From contig CAZMRF010000017.1 of the NCBI GenBank assembly GCA_964568735.1, positions 15,049-79,048 of the forward strand: a stretch of DNA of 64,000 bases, in the 5' to 3' direction. Below are positions 44,659 through 51,990 of the stretch, in pieces. The number at the start of each line of letters is the position of its first letter. The first letter of the stretch is position 1. Position numbers and translations under genes: made by a program. Source of the DNA: CAZMRF01 sp964568735. GTDB taxonomy: Bacteria > Acidobacteriota > Polarisedimenticolia > JACPZX01. Under the pieces are notes generated by a model, which was not told the origin of the DNA, searched no databases, and saw only the letters and a list, made by a program, of their open reading frames with translations.

Positions 44659-45555
44659 CTAGTAGATCAGCGGCGCCGGGTAATTGGCGTTCGGCGTCGT
44701 CGGGCAGGGCAGCGGGTTCGCACCCGGGGTCAGGCAATTGACCGGCCGTCCCTCGGTCGTGGTGCCGCCGCCCGGAGCATTGCTCCCGAAGATCAGGGCC
44801 GCCTCACCCACGCGCAGCGGCGGGTTGCCATCCAGGTCTCTCGGCGTCACGCAGTTGTAGGTCTCGATGCTGCCCGTCGTCGGCGGGGCCGTATTGACGG
44901 TGAGAAGGACTGAGCCGTTCGGAAGGTTGAGCTGGTCGCAGATGCAGCCGCGCTCCGTGCAGGTCGTGGAGTTCGGGATCGGGAAATAGAGCTTCCCCTT
45001 CGCGTTCGCCTGCGCGACGTTCTTGTAGGCCGCGAACTTCTGGGAGCACTCGACGCCCGGGATGACCAGGCTGATGTCCGTCGCGCCGAGGCCGCCACCC
45101 AGGTTGACCCTGATCTCGACGCCCTGCCCCTCGTCCCACTCCGAGCTGGCGAGCGAAGCGGCGCAGTCGTGTGAGTTCACGAGCCCGGCAAGCGGATCGT
45201 ACTGAGTCAGGGAACCGGTGTCCGTGATCGAGTCGCCGTTCACGTCGAAGGCGAGTCCGCCCGGCCTGTCGAGCCGCTGACAGAGCTTGATGAATCCGTT
45301 GTTCGAGAGGTTGGCCGGAGAGCCGTTGATCGGGCTGACCCGCTGGATCGAAACGAAGTTCCTCCCTGTCGTAGTCCCCGGAGGGCTGGGAGGCGTGGTC
45401 GTGATAGCGAAGTTCATGAGGCCCGCGCCGCTCCCGCACTTCGGGGCGGCCGGCGGAGCCTGGGGCATGGCGAATGCCATCGGCGCCGCGAGGGCAAAGA
45501 TCCCAGCGGTCACTGCCATTCCCAGGAGCGCACGTCGGAACTGAATCGTAGTCAT
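44659..45555 (-). CDS. Secreted protein, second family, copy 1
   Basis: A 298-residue exported protein with a signal peptide (LLGMAVTAGIFALAAPMAFA). It shares with the downstream gene GRNFVSIQ, NLSNNGFIKLC, SLTQYDPLAGLVNSHDC and LRVGEAALIFGSN. It also has a Cys-dense segment (STTCTERGCICDQLNLPNGS) and a Thr/Pro-rich C-terminus. GGAGGAG precedes the ATG at 45555 by about 10 nt. It is the first gene behind the promoter at 45654-45681 and probably heads a five-gene operon of exported proteins. Role unknown; a surface or appendage component is a guess. Confidence 0.77.
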   Translation of the reverse strand: MTTIQFRRALLGMAVTAGIFALAAPMAFAMPQAPPAAPKCGSGAGLMNFAITTTPPSPPGTTTGRNFVSIQRVSPINGSPANLSNNGFIKLCQRLDRPGGLAFDVNGDSITDTGSLTQYDPLAGLVNSHDCAASLASSEWDEGQGVEIRVNLGGGLGATDISLVIPGVECSQKFAAYKNVAQANAKGKLYFPIPNSTTCTERGCICDQLNLPNGSVLLTVNTAPPTTGSIETYNCVTPRDLDGNPPLRVGEAALIFGSNAPGGGTTTEGRPVNCLTPGANPLPCPTTPNANYPAPLIY

Positions 45556-45653
45556 CTGCTCACTCCTCCCACCGAAGTCTGCTCCGGCCCCCGTGCCGCC
45601 CAGCTAGCGGCATGACGAGGACACTATCCCTTCCAAGCAGAAAAGGTTAGCCA

Positions 45654-45681
45654 AAGATACCCTGAAAAGGGGTACGGTCAA
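45654..45681 (-). promoter_or_regulatory. Sigma70-type promoter of the secreted-protein operon
   Basis: TTGACC (45681-45676) and TATCTT (45659-45654) are spaced by 16 bp on the minus strand. The promoter lies about 100 bp before the first gene, in an unusually AT-rich 149-bp gap. Confidence 0.6.
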
Positions 45682-45704
45682 GCAAAAATCCCGCCACTTC
45701 GCTG

Positions 45705-46202
45705 TCATTCGACGACATAGAACACGGCCTGGCCCATCTCGGGCAGGCCCTCCTGGACGAAAGCGCTCCCCCTGACCTGGACGGCAGAGGCCGTCCTGGC
45801 TTCGGGTATGCTCGCCGCCCGGCGAACGGCGTATTCGGCCTCTTCGGCGCCCTTCCATGTGAGAACCACCTTGCCTTCCTCGTAGTCCACCCAGAGGTCG
45901 CTCGGCGCGGAATGGGAGGCCCCAATGGAACCGGCTCCATCCGAAACAAACGGAACGGAGCCCGGCTGACCCATGAAAAACCCGACGGACAAGATGACCA
46001 ACGAGAGGCAGGCGGCCGCCAGGGAGAGGGCCGGCATCGAGTGAGCCCGGCTCCCGGCCGCCTCCCGGGCGGCGAGATCCGAACGAACACCGGCCAGAAT
46101 CCGCCCGCGTGCGCTGGATCCGAGCCTGAGCCTGGTCGTTCCGTGCTCCTGGAGGTAGGCCTGGAGGGGGTCTGACCCGCTGATCCTGTTCATCTCGCGC
46201 AT
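45705..46202 (-). CDS. Single-span membrane protein of unknown function
   Basis: A 165-residue protein. A polar, basic N-terminus (TTRLRLGSSARGRILAGVRS) is followed by one membrane helix (SLAAACLSLVILSVGFFMG, about residues 59-78). The external C-terminal part resembles one small beta domain (LWVDYEEGKVVLTWKGAEEA). The layout (cytoplasmic head, one span, outer domain) resembles anti-sigma factors, but no zinc motif is present and no sigma gene is adjacent, so I leave it unnamed. It has its own reading frame between the secreted-protein promoter and the terminator at 46291. Confidence 0.6.
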   Translation of the reverse strand: MREMNRISGSDPLQAYLQEHGTTRLRLGSSARGRILAGVRSDLAAREAAGSRAHSMPALSLAAACLSLVILSVGFFMGQPGSVPFVSDGAGSIGASHSAPSDLWVDYEEGKVVLTWKGAEEAEYAVRRAASIPEARTASAVQVRGSAFVQEGLPEMGQAVFYVVE

Positions 46203-46290
46203 CGTCCCTGCTCTCCCCGAGTCCGTCGGCCGGAATCCGGCCTACAGACATCCAATACCCCTCCAAGCTCTCGATCGTTCAACCCGCCCC

Positions 46291-46318
46291 AAAAAAAGGC
46301 CGGCTTCACGGGCCGGTC
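46291..46318 (-). terminator. Intrinsic terminator
   Basis: On the minus strand ccggc-N7-gccgg is followed by seven U (A-run 46291-46297). The stem includes the stop codon of the gene that ends at 46306. Confidence 0.8.
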
Positions 46319-47460
46319 TTGCCCGCCCTCTCGCGGGCGATGGCAAGGAGGGCCGCGAAATCGAAGCCCTGGCGGGCCTGCGCCAGCCGCTCCTCCTGCT
46401 CCTGCGCCGACATGGGGAGACGCTCCGCGAGGAGCGTATCGAAGGCCGCCGCCTCCTCACCGAGGATACGCCCCTTCCACTCGCCGCCCAGGCGATCGAG
46501 GAGAATGGCCTGCCCCGCGCCCGTGGATGCGGCTCTCCCCCAGGCATGGGAGGGCTCGGTGGGAGTCTCGAGGAGGGCGGTGAAGATGCGCGTCATCCTC
46601 AAGACCGCGCCGTACTTGAAGGCGTCGTAAGCGCTCTCACCCTCGCGCTTGCCGGGAGGGGCTATCTGGCGCCCCGCGAGGAGGCGCAGGACCTCGTACT
46701 CGGTGAAGAGCGCCAGCCCCTCGCTGATCTCCGCGGCCATGTATTCCTTCGCAGCGTCGCCGAGAAGCGTGACGCGCGCCCGCCGAACGGCAATGAACTG
46801 CCGCCCGAGATCCTCGATGTAGGAGCGATTGGCGGGAGCGGTGAAGAGGATCTCCGCGAGGATGCGGCTCTCGACGCCAGCGAGCGCGGTGCTCTCCGGG
46901 TAGGCCGCGACGGCCTTCGGGGATGACCTGTGCGCGAAGCGGCTGCCCCCCGCGGCGACGAGGTGAACGTGCGCGAGGTGATGCACCATGGCGAGGATCT
47001 CCAGCTCGGCGGAGGGATCCCCTCCTCCGGGCGGAGGAACGACGTCACCGAGGTCGTAGAGAGCGGTCGGAACGCCGCCCACCAGGACCGGCGAGGCGTT
47101 CGATCCCGTGGCGAGGGACCTGCCGATCCAGGCCGCAGCATCACCTGGAGCCTCTCCCGCCACGCGGGCCAGGCCGGCCGGAGGGGAGGGATGCCCGGCG
47201 AGGATCACGAAGGGCTCGCGACCGGGACGAGTTTCTCGAACGAGCAAGGGAGAGGGAGCGCCCTCGTTGCCCACCCAGATCTGGCGCCTCGCCGCCTCGT
47301 CGAGCTCCAGCGCGGCGCGCGCGCGGGCGAGGGCCTGGGCCTGCTGGGCCGTCGGCGTGACGGGGCTCTTGGCCTCGGCCCGAAGGGGGGCCTGAGCGGC
47401 GCCCGCCGTCATCACGAGGAGGAGCAGGAGCGCTCGAGCGGGCGCTTCGTTGAAGGACAT
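46306..47460 (-). CDS. Exported protein of unknown function with a degenerate metalloprotease-like motif
   Basis: A 384-residue protein with a signal peptide (ALLLLLVMTAGAAQAPLRAEA). The body is helical. At about residue 165 it reads EILAMVHHLAHVHLVAAGG, where gluzincin-like relatives would have HExxH; here it is HHLAH, so catalysis is doubtful. A region further on (KEYMAAEISEGLALFTEYEV) might hold a third ligand-like Glu. AAGGAG precedes ATG 47460. It is divergent from the sulfatase-like gene, with back-to-back promoters in the 87-bp gap. Function unknown. Confidence 0.7.
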   Translation of the reverse strand: MSFNEAPARALLLLLVMTAGAAQAPLRAEAKSPVTPTAQQAQALARARAALELDEAARRQIWVGNEGAPSPLLVRETRPGREPFVILAGHPSPPAGLARVAGEAPGDAAAWIGRSLATGSNASPVLVGGVPTALYDLGDVVPPPGGGDPSAELEILAMVHHLAHVHLVAAGGSRFAHRSSPKAVAAYPESTALAGVESRILAEILFTAPANRSYIEDLGRQFIAVRRARVTLLGDAAKEYMAAEISEGLALFTEYEVLRLLAGRQIAPPGKREGESAYDAFKYGAVLRMTRIFTALLETPTEPSHAWGRAASTGAGQAILLDRLGGEWKGRILGEEAAAFDTLLAERLPMSAQEQEERLAQARQGFDFAALLAIARERAGKTGP

Positions 47461-47478
47461 GGGGAGTCTCCTTATAAT
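47450..47478 (+). promoter_or_regulatory. Sigma70-type promoter for the sulfatase-like pair
   Basis: TTGAAG (47450-47455) and a perfect TATAAT (47473-47478) are separated by 17 bp. Transcription would start about 60 nt before ATG 47548. Confidence 0.65.
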
Positions 47479-47502
47479 CATCCGCGCCTGCGGGAGCGGA
47501 GC

Positions 47503-47532
47503 ATCATAGCCGCGCGCCCGGCGCCCCATCAA
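47503..47532 (-). promoter_or_regulatory. Sigma70-type promoter for the divergent exported protein
   Basis: TTGATG (47532-47527) and TATGAT (47508-47503) are separated by 18 bp on the minus strand. The initially transcribed region runs through the plus-strand promoter. Confidence 0.5.
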
Positions 47533-47547
47533 GAAAACTCCCCACAC

Positions 47548-49455
47548 ATGCCCATCTCATCCCTCATCGGGAAGCTCATCCCTGCCGCGACCCTCCTCGC
47601 GATCGCCGGCACGATGGCGTGCGGGCGCGGAGCGGAGGAAGCGGAGCAGCCCGACGTGCTTCTCATCACCGTCGACTCCCTGCGCGCGGACAGGCCGGGA
47701 TTCGCGGGCGGACAGGTCAGGACGCCGAACATGGATCGGCTCGCCGAGGGAGCGGTGATCTTCACGAGCGCCTACAGCCCCGCCCCGCAGACTCTGCCTT
47801 CTCTCGCGAGCCTCCTCACGGGGCTCTACCCGGCCGCGCACGGCGCGCGCCTGGACGGGGGCAGCCGGCTCGGAGAGGGCATCGAGACGCTGGCCTCTCT
47901 TTTGAAGAAGCAGGGATACACGACCGCCGCCTTTCCGGCCGCACGCGCGCTTCACCCGAAGCACGGGCTCGCGCTGGGCTTCGACACCTACCGCGAGGCC
48001 TTCGAGGATGTTCCGCGACTCGCCGTCGCCGACACGCTCGGACTGCCCGCGAACCAGGTGGCCGATCGGGCGCTGGAGTGGCTCGAAGCCGCCGCCCCCT
48101 CCCAGCGGATCTTCCTCTGGGTGAACTTCTTCGACCCGCACTACTTCCACACTCCTCCATCGCCCTGGAAGGAGCAGTACGAGGAGGTCCCCTACGACGG
48201 AGAGGTCGCCCAGGTGGACCACGAGATCGGGCGGCTCCTCGACGGGCTCAAGGAGCACGGGCGCGAGGGGAAGACGATCGTCGTCCTCGCAGGGAATCAC
48301 GGCGAGGGGCTCGGCGACGGCGGGGAGCAGTTCTACGGGATCCTCCTGCGCGAGTCCACGCTCCGGGTTCCTCTCGTCGTCAGGCAGCCCCGCGCGGAAA
48401 CCATCTCGCGCCGCGTGGCGGATCCCGTCAGCCTCGTGGACGTGACGCCCACTCTCCTCGATCTCCTCGGGATTCCGATGGCTCGAAAGATGGACGGTGT
48501 CTCTCTGGCCGGCCTGATCCGTGAGGGAGGAGCGCCTCCCCCGCCGCGCTCTCTCTATTTCGAGACGCTGGTGCCGCAGCACCTCTTCGGCTGGGCCTCC
48601 CTTCGCGGCGTACGCTCCGGGCACCTCAAGTACGTGGAGGCTCCCGGGACGGCCTGGCGCGCGCTCTACGATCTGGACTCCGATCCCAACGAGTCGGAGG
48701 ATCTCTCGGCCGCGCGGGCGGCGGAGATGGAGCCGCTCGCCGCGGAGGCGCGCCGCATCGGGGGTGACCTCCCCGGGATCTCCACCAGCCTCAGCGGGCC
48801 CGTCGCCGAGGTCGTCTCCTCGCTGGGGCTGAGAACCGCTCCCCGCCCCACGGAGCAGAGGCTTCCCACGGACAACGTGGATCTCGGGAATGCCGCGCTG
48901 CAAGCGCGGCGATCCCTCGAGCGCGGGATGGCGCGCGCGGCCATCCTGCTCCTCCAGGACGTCCTCGCGAGCGACCCCGGCAACTACTCGGGCCTCATGG
49001 GAGCGGCCTTCATAGCCGTTGGAATGAACCAGCTCCCCGTCGCGGAGAAGTATCTCCGGGAAGCGCAGGCTCTCTACCCCGCCGACGGGGAGATCTACCA
49101 CCAGCTCGGCCACGTGATCCTCTCGGCGAACAAGGGACCCCGGGCGCTCTCCGACGCCCGGCTCCTCTTCGAGACGGCGGCCACCCTGGCGCCTCTGAAC
49201 GAGGAGGCGCTCTACGACGCGGCCTGCTCCGTATCGCGGGAGAACCAGGAGATGGCGCTCGGCTACCTCGAGGGCGCGGTCCGGAACGGCTACCGCGACT
49301 TCGCCCACATGGCCGTCGACCCGGACATGGCCCCGATCCGGGAGACAGCGCGCTTCAAGATGATCACGCAGGGCCGCGCGATTCCCGCGCCCGCCCCTCC
49401 GCCGGGCACTCCAGCCCCCGTTCAGGGCGCTCCGGCGTCCTCCCCGGGACGTTGA
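47548..49455 (+). CDS. Sulfatase-fold lipoprotein with TPR tail, active site degenerate
   Basis: A 635-residue protein. A hydrophobic N-terminus ends in a possible lipobox (AIAGTMAC). The alkaline-phosphatase/sulfatase fold is clear (VLLITVDSLRADRPG, NMDRLAEGAVIFTSAYSPAP, LPSLASLLTGLYPAAHG). True sulfatases have CxPSR for formylglycine; here the matching residues are TLPSL, so no formylglycine can form. The distal metal motif, usually DHGExLGDH, reads NHGEGLGDGG, lacking one Asp and one His. The C-terminal 200 residues are TPR-like (LPVAEKYLREAQALYPADGE). It is probably a non-enzymatic or altered phosphate/sulfate-ester protein of the envelope. No clear ribosome-binding site. Confidence 0.8.
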   Translation: MPISSLIGKLIPAATLLAIAGTMACGRGAEEAEQPDVLLITVDSLRADRPGFAGGQVRTPNMDRLAEGAVIFTSAYSPAPQTLPSLASLLTGLYPAAHGARLDGGSRLGEGIETLASLLKKQGYTTAAFPAARALHPKHGLALGFDTYREAFEDVPRLAVADTLGLPANQVADRALEWLEAAAPSQRIFLWVNFFDPHYFHTPPSPWKEQYEEVPYDGEVAQVDHEIGRLLDGLKEHGREGKTIVVLAGNHGEGLGDGGEQFYGILLRESTLRVPLVVRQPRAETISRRVADPVSLVDVTPTLLDLLGIPMARKMDGVSLAGLIREGGAPPPPRSLYFETLVPQHLFGWASLRGVRSGHLKYVEAPGTAWRALYDLDSDPNESEDLSAARAAEMEPLAAEARRIGGDLPGISTSLSGPVAEVVSSLGLRTAPRPTEQRLPTDNVDLGNAALQARRSLERGMARAAILLLQDVLASDPGNYSGLMGAAFIAVGMNQLPVAEKYLREAQALYPADGEIYHQLGHVILSANKGPRALSDARLLFETAATLAPLNEEALYDAACSVSRENQEMALGYLEGAVRNGYRDFAHMAVDPDMAPIRETARFKMITQGRAIPAPAPPPGTPAPVQGAPASSPGR

Positions 49456-49462
49456 GGCGGCG

Positions 49463-51400
49463 GTGCGGGCTCGCCATCTCCTCCTGGCCGTGCCCCTCGC
49501 CGCGGCCCTCTTCTCTTCCGCATCGGCGTGCAGGCTCGCCGAGGCGAGCCCCGCGATCCGGAACGTCATCCTCATCACCATCGACACCTTCCGCGCCGAC
49601 AAGCTGACGCTCTACGGGGGGCGGAAGCTCCACACTCCCGCCATCGACCGGCTGGCCGCGGACGGCGTACTCTTCGAGCGCGCCTACAGCACCGTGCCCC
49701 TGACGGCGCCGGCGCACGCCTCGATGATGACGGGGCGCTACCCGGCGACGCACGGCGTGAAGCTCAACGGCTCCTCGATCCTGCCCGACTCGGAGCACAC
49801 GCTGGCCGAGATCGCAGGAGAGCATGGAATGCGCACCGGCGCCGTCGTCTCCTGCCTCGTCCTCTCCTCGCGCTTCGGGATCAACCAGGGGTTCAATCTC
49901 TACTACGAGGAGGGCATCTCGGGAGAGGAGGGGCGGCGCGGCCTCTGGTTCGACGAGCGAAAGGCGGCCGACAGCATCGAGCGCGCGCTGCGCTGGGTGC
50001 GCTCCGAGCCCGAACGGCCCTTCTTCCTCTGGCTCCACCTCTTCGACCCGCACCATCCCTACGAGCCTCCCCCGCCCTTCAGGAAGAACTACGAAGATCG
50101 CCCCTACGACGGCGAGATCATCTACACCGATCGGGCCCTGGGAGGATTCCTTCGCCAGCTCGAGGAGATGGGGCTCTACGACGACTCTCTGATCTTCCTC
50201 TCCGGGGATCATGGCGAGAGCCTCGGGGATCATCTGGAGAGCTTCCACGGCACCTTCCTCTACGACGTCACGATGCACGTGCCGATGATCATCAAGGCGC
50301 CCGGGGGGCGGCGCGGCGCGCGGGAGCACGGCATCGCCTCCATCATCGACGTGATGCCGACGATCGTGGACGCGCTGGGCCTGCCCGTGCCCGAGGGGAC
50401 GCAGGGGATCAGCCTCATGCCCGCCGTGACGGGGCGCGGCTCGCTGCCCGATCGGACGCTCTACATGGAGACGATCTACCCGCGATCGAACTTCGGCTGG
50501 GCGGACGTCCGCGCGGTGCGGACAGGCAAATACAAGCTCGTCGAGCTGCCCACGCCCGAGCTGTACGACCTCGACTCGGACGGAGACGAGCTGGACAACA
50601 TCCACGGGCAGGCGCCGCTGCAGGCCCGCGAGGCCCACGAGACCTTCGAGCAGATGAAGGCCTCCCTGGAGGCCTCCGTGCGGGGCAAGGCCGACGCGGC
50701 CGAGCTGGACGAGGCCTTCAGGGACCGGCTTCTCAGCCTCGGCTACATCGCGGGAACCGAGTCGGCGGCTCCCCGCGAGGGGGCGCGCGACCCCAAGGAC
50801 CTGGTTCTCCTGACGCAGCCGATCATGTTCGCGCAGGGGCTCGTGAAGGAGAAGAAGTACGACGAGGCCATCGCCCTCCTCGTGCGCGCCGTCGTGCCCG
50901 ATCCCGAGAACAAGATCGGCCTCGTGACGCTCGGGAGGGCCTACACGGGCGCGGGACGCATCGAGGAGGCGCGGCGCACCTACCAGAAGGCGCTCGAGTT
51001 CTACCCCGACGACGAGGAGATCCACCGCCTCCTGGGCTCGATCCTCCTCCACGACGGCGCCATCGACGAGGCGGTGAAGCTGATGGCCGGCCTCGTCCTC
51101 CATGCTCCCCGCTCGGCGCAGGCCCACTACCTCTACGGCTTCGCCTGGTTCTACGCGCGCAACTGGGAGAAGGCCGTCGAGGCCCTCACCCAGTCCACGG
51201 AGCTGGGGCGCTCCTTCGCGAGGAGCTGGTACCTGATGGCCATCTGCTACGAGCAGATGGGGCGGCGGGAAGAGGCCCTGAAGGCGATCGACAGCTACCT
51301 GAAGCTGGAGCCCTACGTGGAGACGCTGCTCCGGGATCCCTTCTTCGAAAAGCTGAGGGAGAGCCCGGAGTTCCGCCGGATCATCCGCCGGTATCTCTGA
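49463..51400 (+). CDS. Sulfatase/phosphotransferase-fold lipoprotein with TPR tail
   Basis: A 645-residue paralogue of the preceding gene. The N-terminus ends in a possible lipobox (FSSASAC). Metal motifs are intact here (VILITIDTFRADKLTLYGG and FLSGDHGESLGDHLESFHG). The nucleophile region is VPLTAPAHASMMTGRYPATHG, with Thr where sulfatases have the formylglycine Cys, so a Thr-based phospho-transferase or hydrolase is more likely than a sulfatase. TPRs follow from about residue 440 (DEAIALLVRAVVPDPENKIG, EEARRTYQKALEFYPDDEEI). The start is GTG at 49463, 7 nt behind the first gene. Its 3' end overlaps the ECF sigma gene by 20 nt, tail to tail. Confidence 0.85.
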   Translation: MRARHLLLAVPLAAALFSSASACRLAEASPAIRNVILITIDTFRADKLTLYGGRKLHTPAIDRLAADGVLFERAYSTVPLTAPAHASMMTGRYPATHGVKLNGSSILPDSEHTLAEIAGEHGMRTGAVVSCLVLSSRFGINQGFNLYYEEGISGEEGRRGLWFDERKAADSIERALRWVRSEPERPFFLWLHLFDPHHPYEPPPPFRKNYEDRPYDGEIIYTDRALGGFLRQLEEMGLYDDSLIFLSGDHGESLGDHLESFHGTFLYDVTMHVPMIIKAPGGRRGAREHGIASIIDVMPTIVDALGLPVPEGTQGISLMPAVTGRGSLPDRTLYMETIYPRSNFGWADVRAVRTGKYKLVELPTPELYDLDSDGDELDNIHGQAPLQAREAHETFEQMKASLEASVRGKADAAELDEAFRDRLLSLGYIAGTESAAPREGARDPKDLVLLTQPIMFAQGLVKEKKYDEAIALLVRAVVPDPENKIGLVTLGRAYTGAGRIEEARRTYQKALEFYPDDEEIHRLLGSILLHDGAIDEAVKLMAGLVLHAPRSAQAHYLYGFAWFYARNWEKAVEALTQSTELGRSFARSWYLMAICYEQMGRREEALKAIDSYLKLEPYVETLLRDPFFEKLRESPEFRRIIRRYL

Positions 51401-51956
51401 TACCGAGGAGCTCGCGGAGGCGGATGCGGGCGCGCATGGCGTGCCGGCGGACGGTGACCGGGTTGAGCCCGAGGGCCCGGGCCACCTCCCATGTCCCGAG
51501 CCCGTGGAGGTCGCGGAGCACGATGACCTCGCGCTCCCGGACGGTCAGGAGAAGCAGAGCCTGCCGGATCCGCTCGTAGCCTTCCTGCTCGGCCATCCCT
51601 CCCGTCTCCGCGGCGGCCTCGCGCCCGTCGAGGCTTTCGGTGGGAGCGCCTCTCCGGCTGAGATGATCGCGCGCCGCGTTGACGACGAGGCGGTAGAACC
51701 ACGCCGTGAACCTGTGCCCCCCGCGGTAGGAGCCGATGTGGCGGAAGAGCTTGAGGAAGGCCTCCTGCGCGATGTCCTCGGCGTCGGCGCGGGAGGCTCC
51801 CATCTGGTGAGCGATGGCCATCGCCCGGCTCTCGAAGAGCCCGAGGATCTCCGCGAAGGCGGCCTCCTCGCCGTCGCGGGCCCGCGCCACGAGATCGTCG
51901 AGCGCCTCGCCGCGGCCGGCCGTGCCCTCGAGAGCGAAGCTGTCGGGGAGGCTCAT
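51381..51956 (-). CDS. ECF-type RNA polymerase sigma factor
   Basis: A 191-residue sigma factor. Region 2 includes AFAEILGLFESRAMAIAHQM, then SRADAEDIAQEAFLKLFRHI and FTAWFYRLVVNAARDHLSRR. Region 4 is LLLLTVREREVIVLRDLHGL, then TWEVARALGLNPVTVRRHAM. It would direct transcription of a stress- or surface-related regulon. It lies 34 nt behind the C25 peptidase gene on the same strand, so the two may be co-transcribed. No anti-sigma gene is adjacent. Confidence 0.92.
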   Translation of the reverse strand: MSLPDSFALEGTAGRGEALDDLVARARDGEEAAFAEILGLFESRAMAIAHQMGASRADAEDIAQEAFLKLFRHIGSYRGGHRFTAWFYRLVVNAARDHLSRRGAPTESLDGREAAAETGGMAEQEGYERIRQALLLLTVREREVIVLRDLHGLGTWEVARALGLNPVTVRRHAMRARIRLRELLGIRDTGG

Positions 51957-51990
51957 CTCTCGCTCGCTTCTCTCTCCAAGCCCGCGGCTC

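Noticed and set aside
47548..51400. Calling the two proteins arylsulfatases
   Set aside because: The formylglycine motif CxPSR is absent in both.
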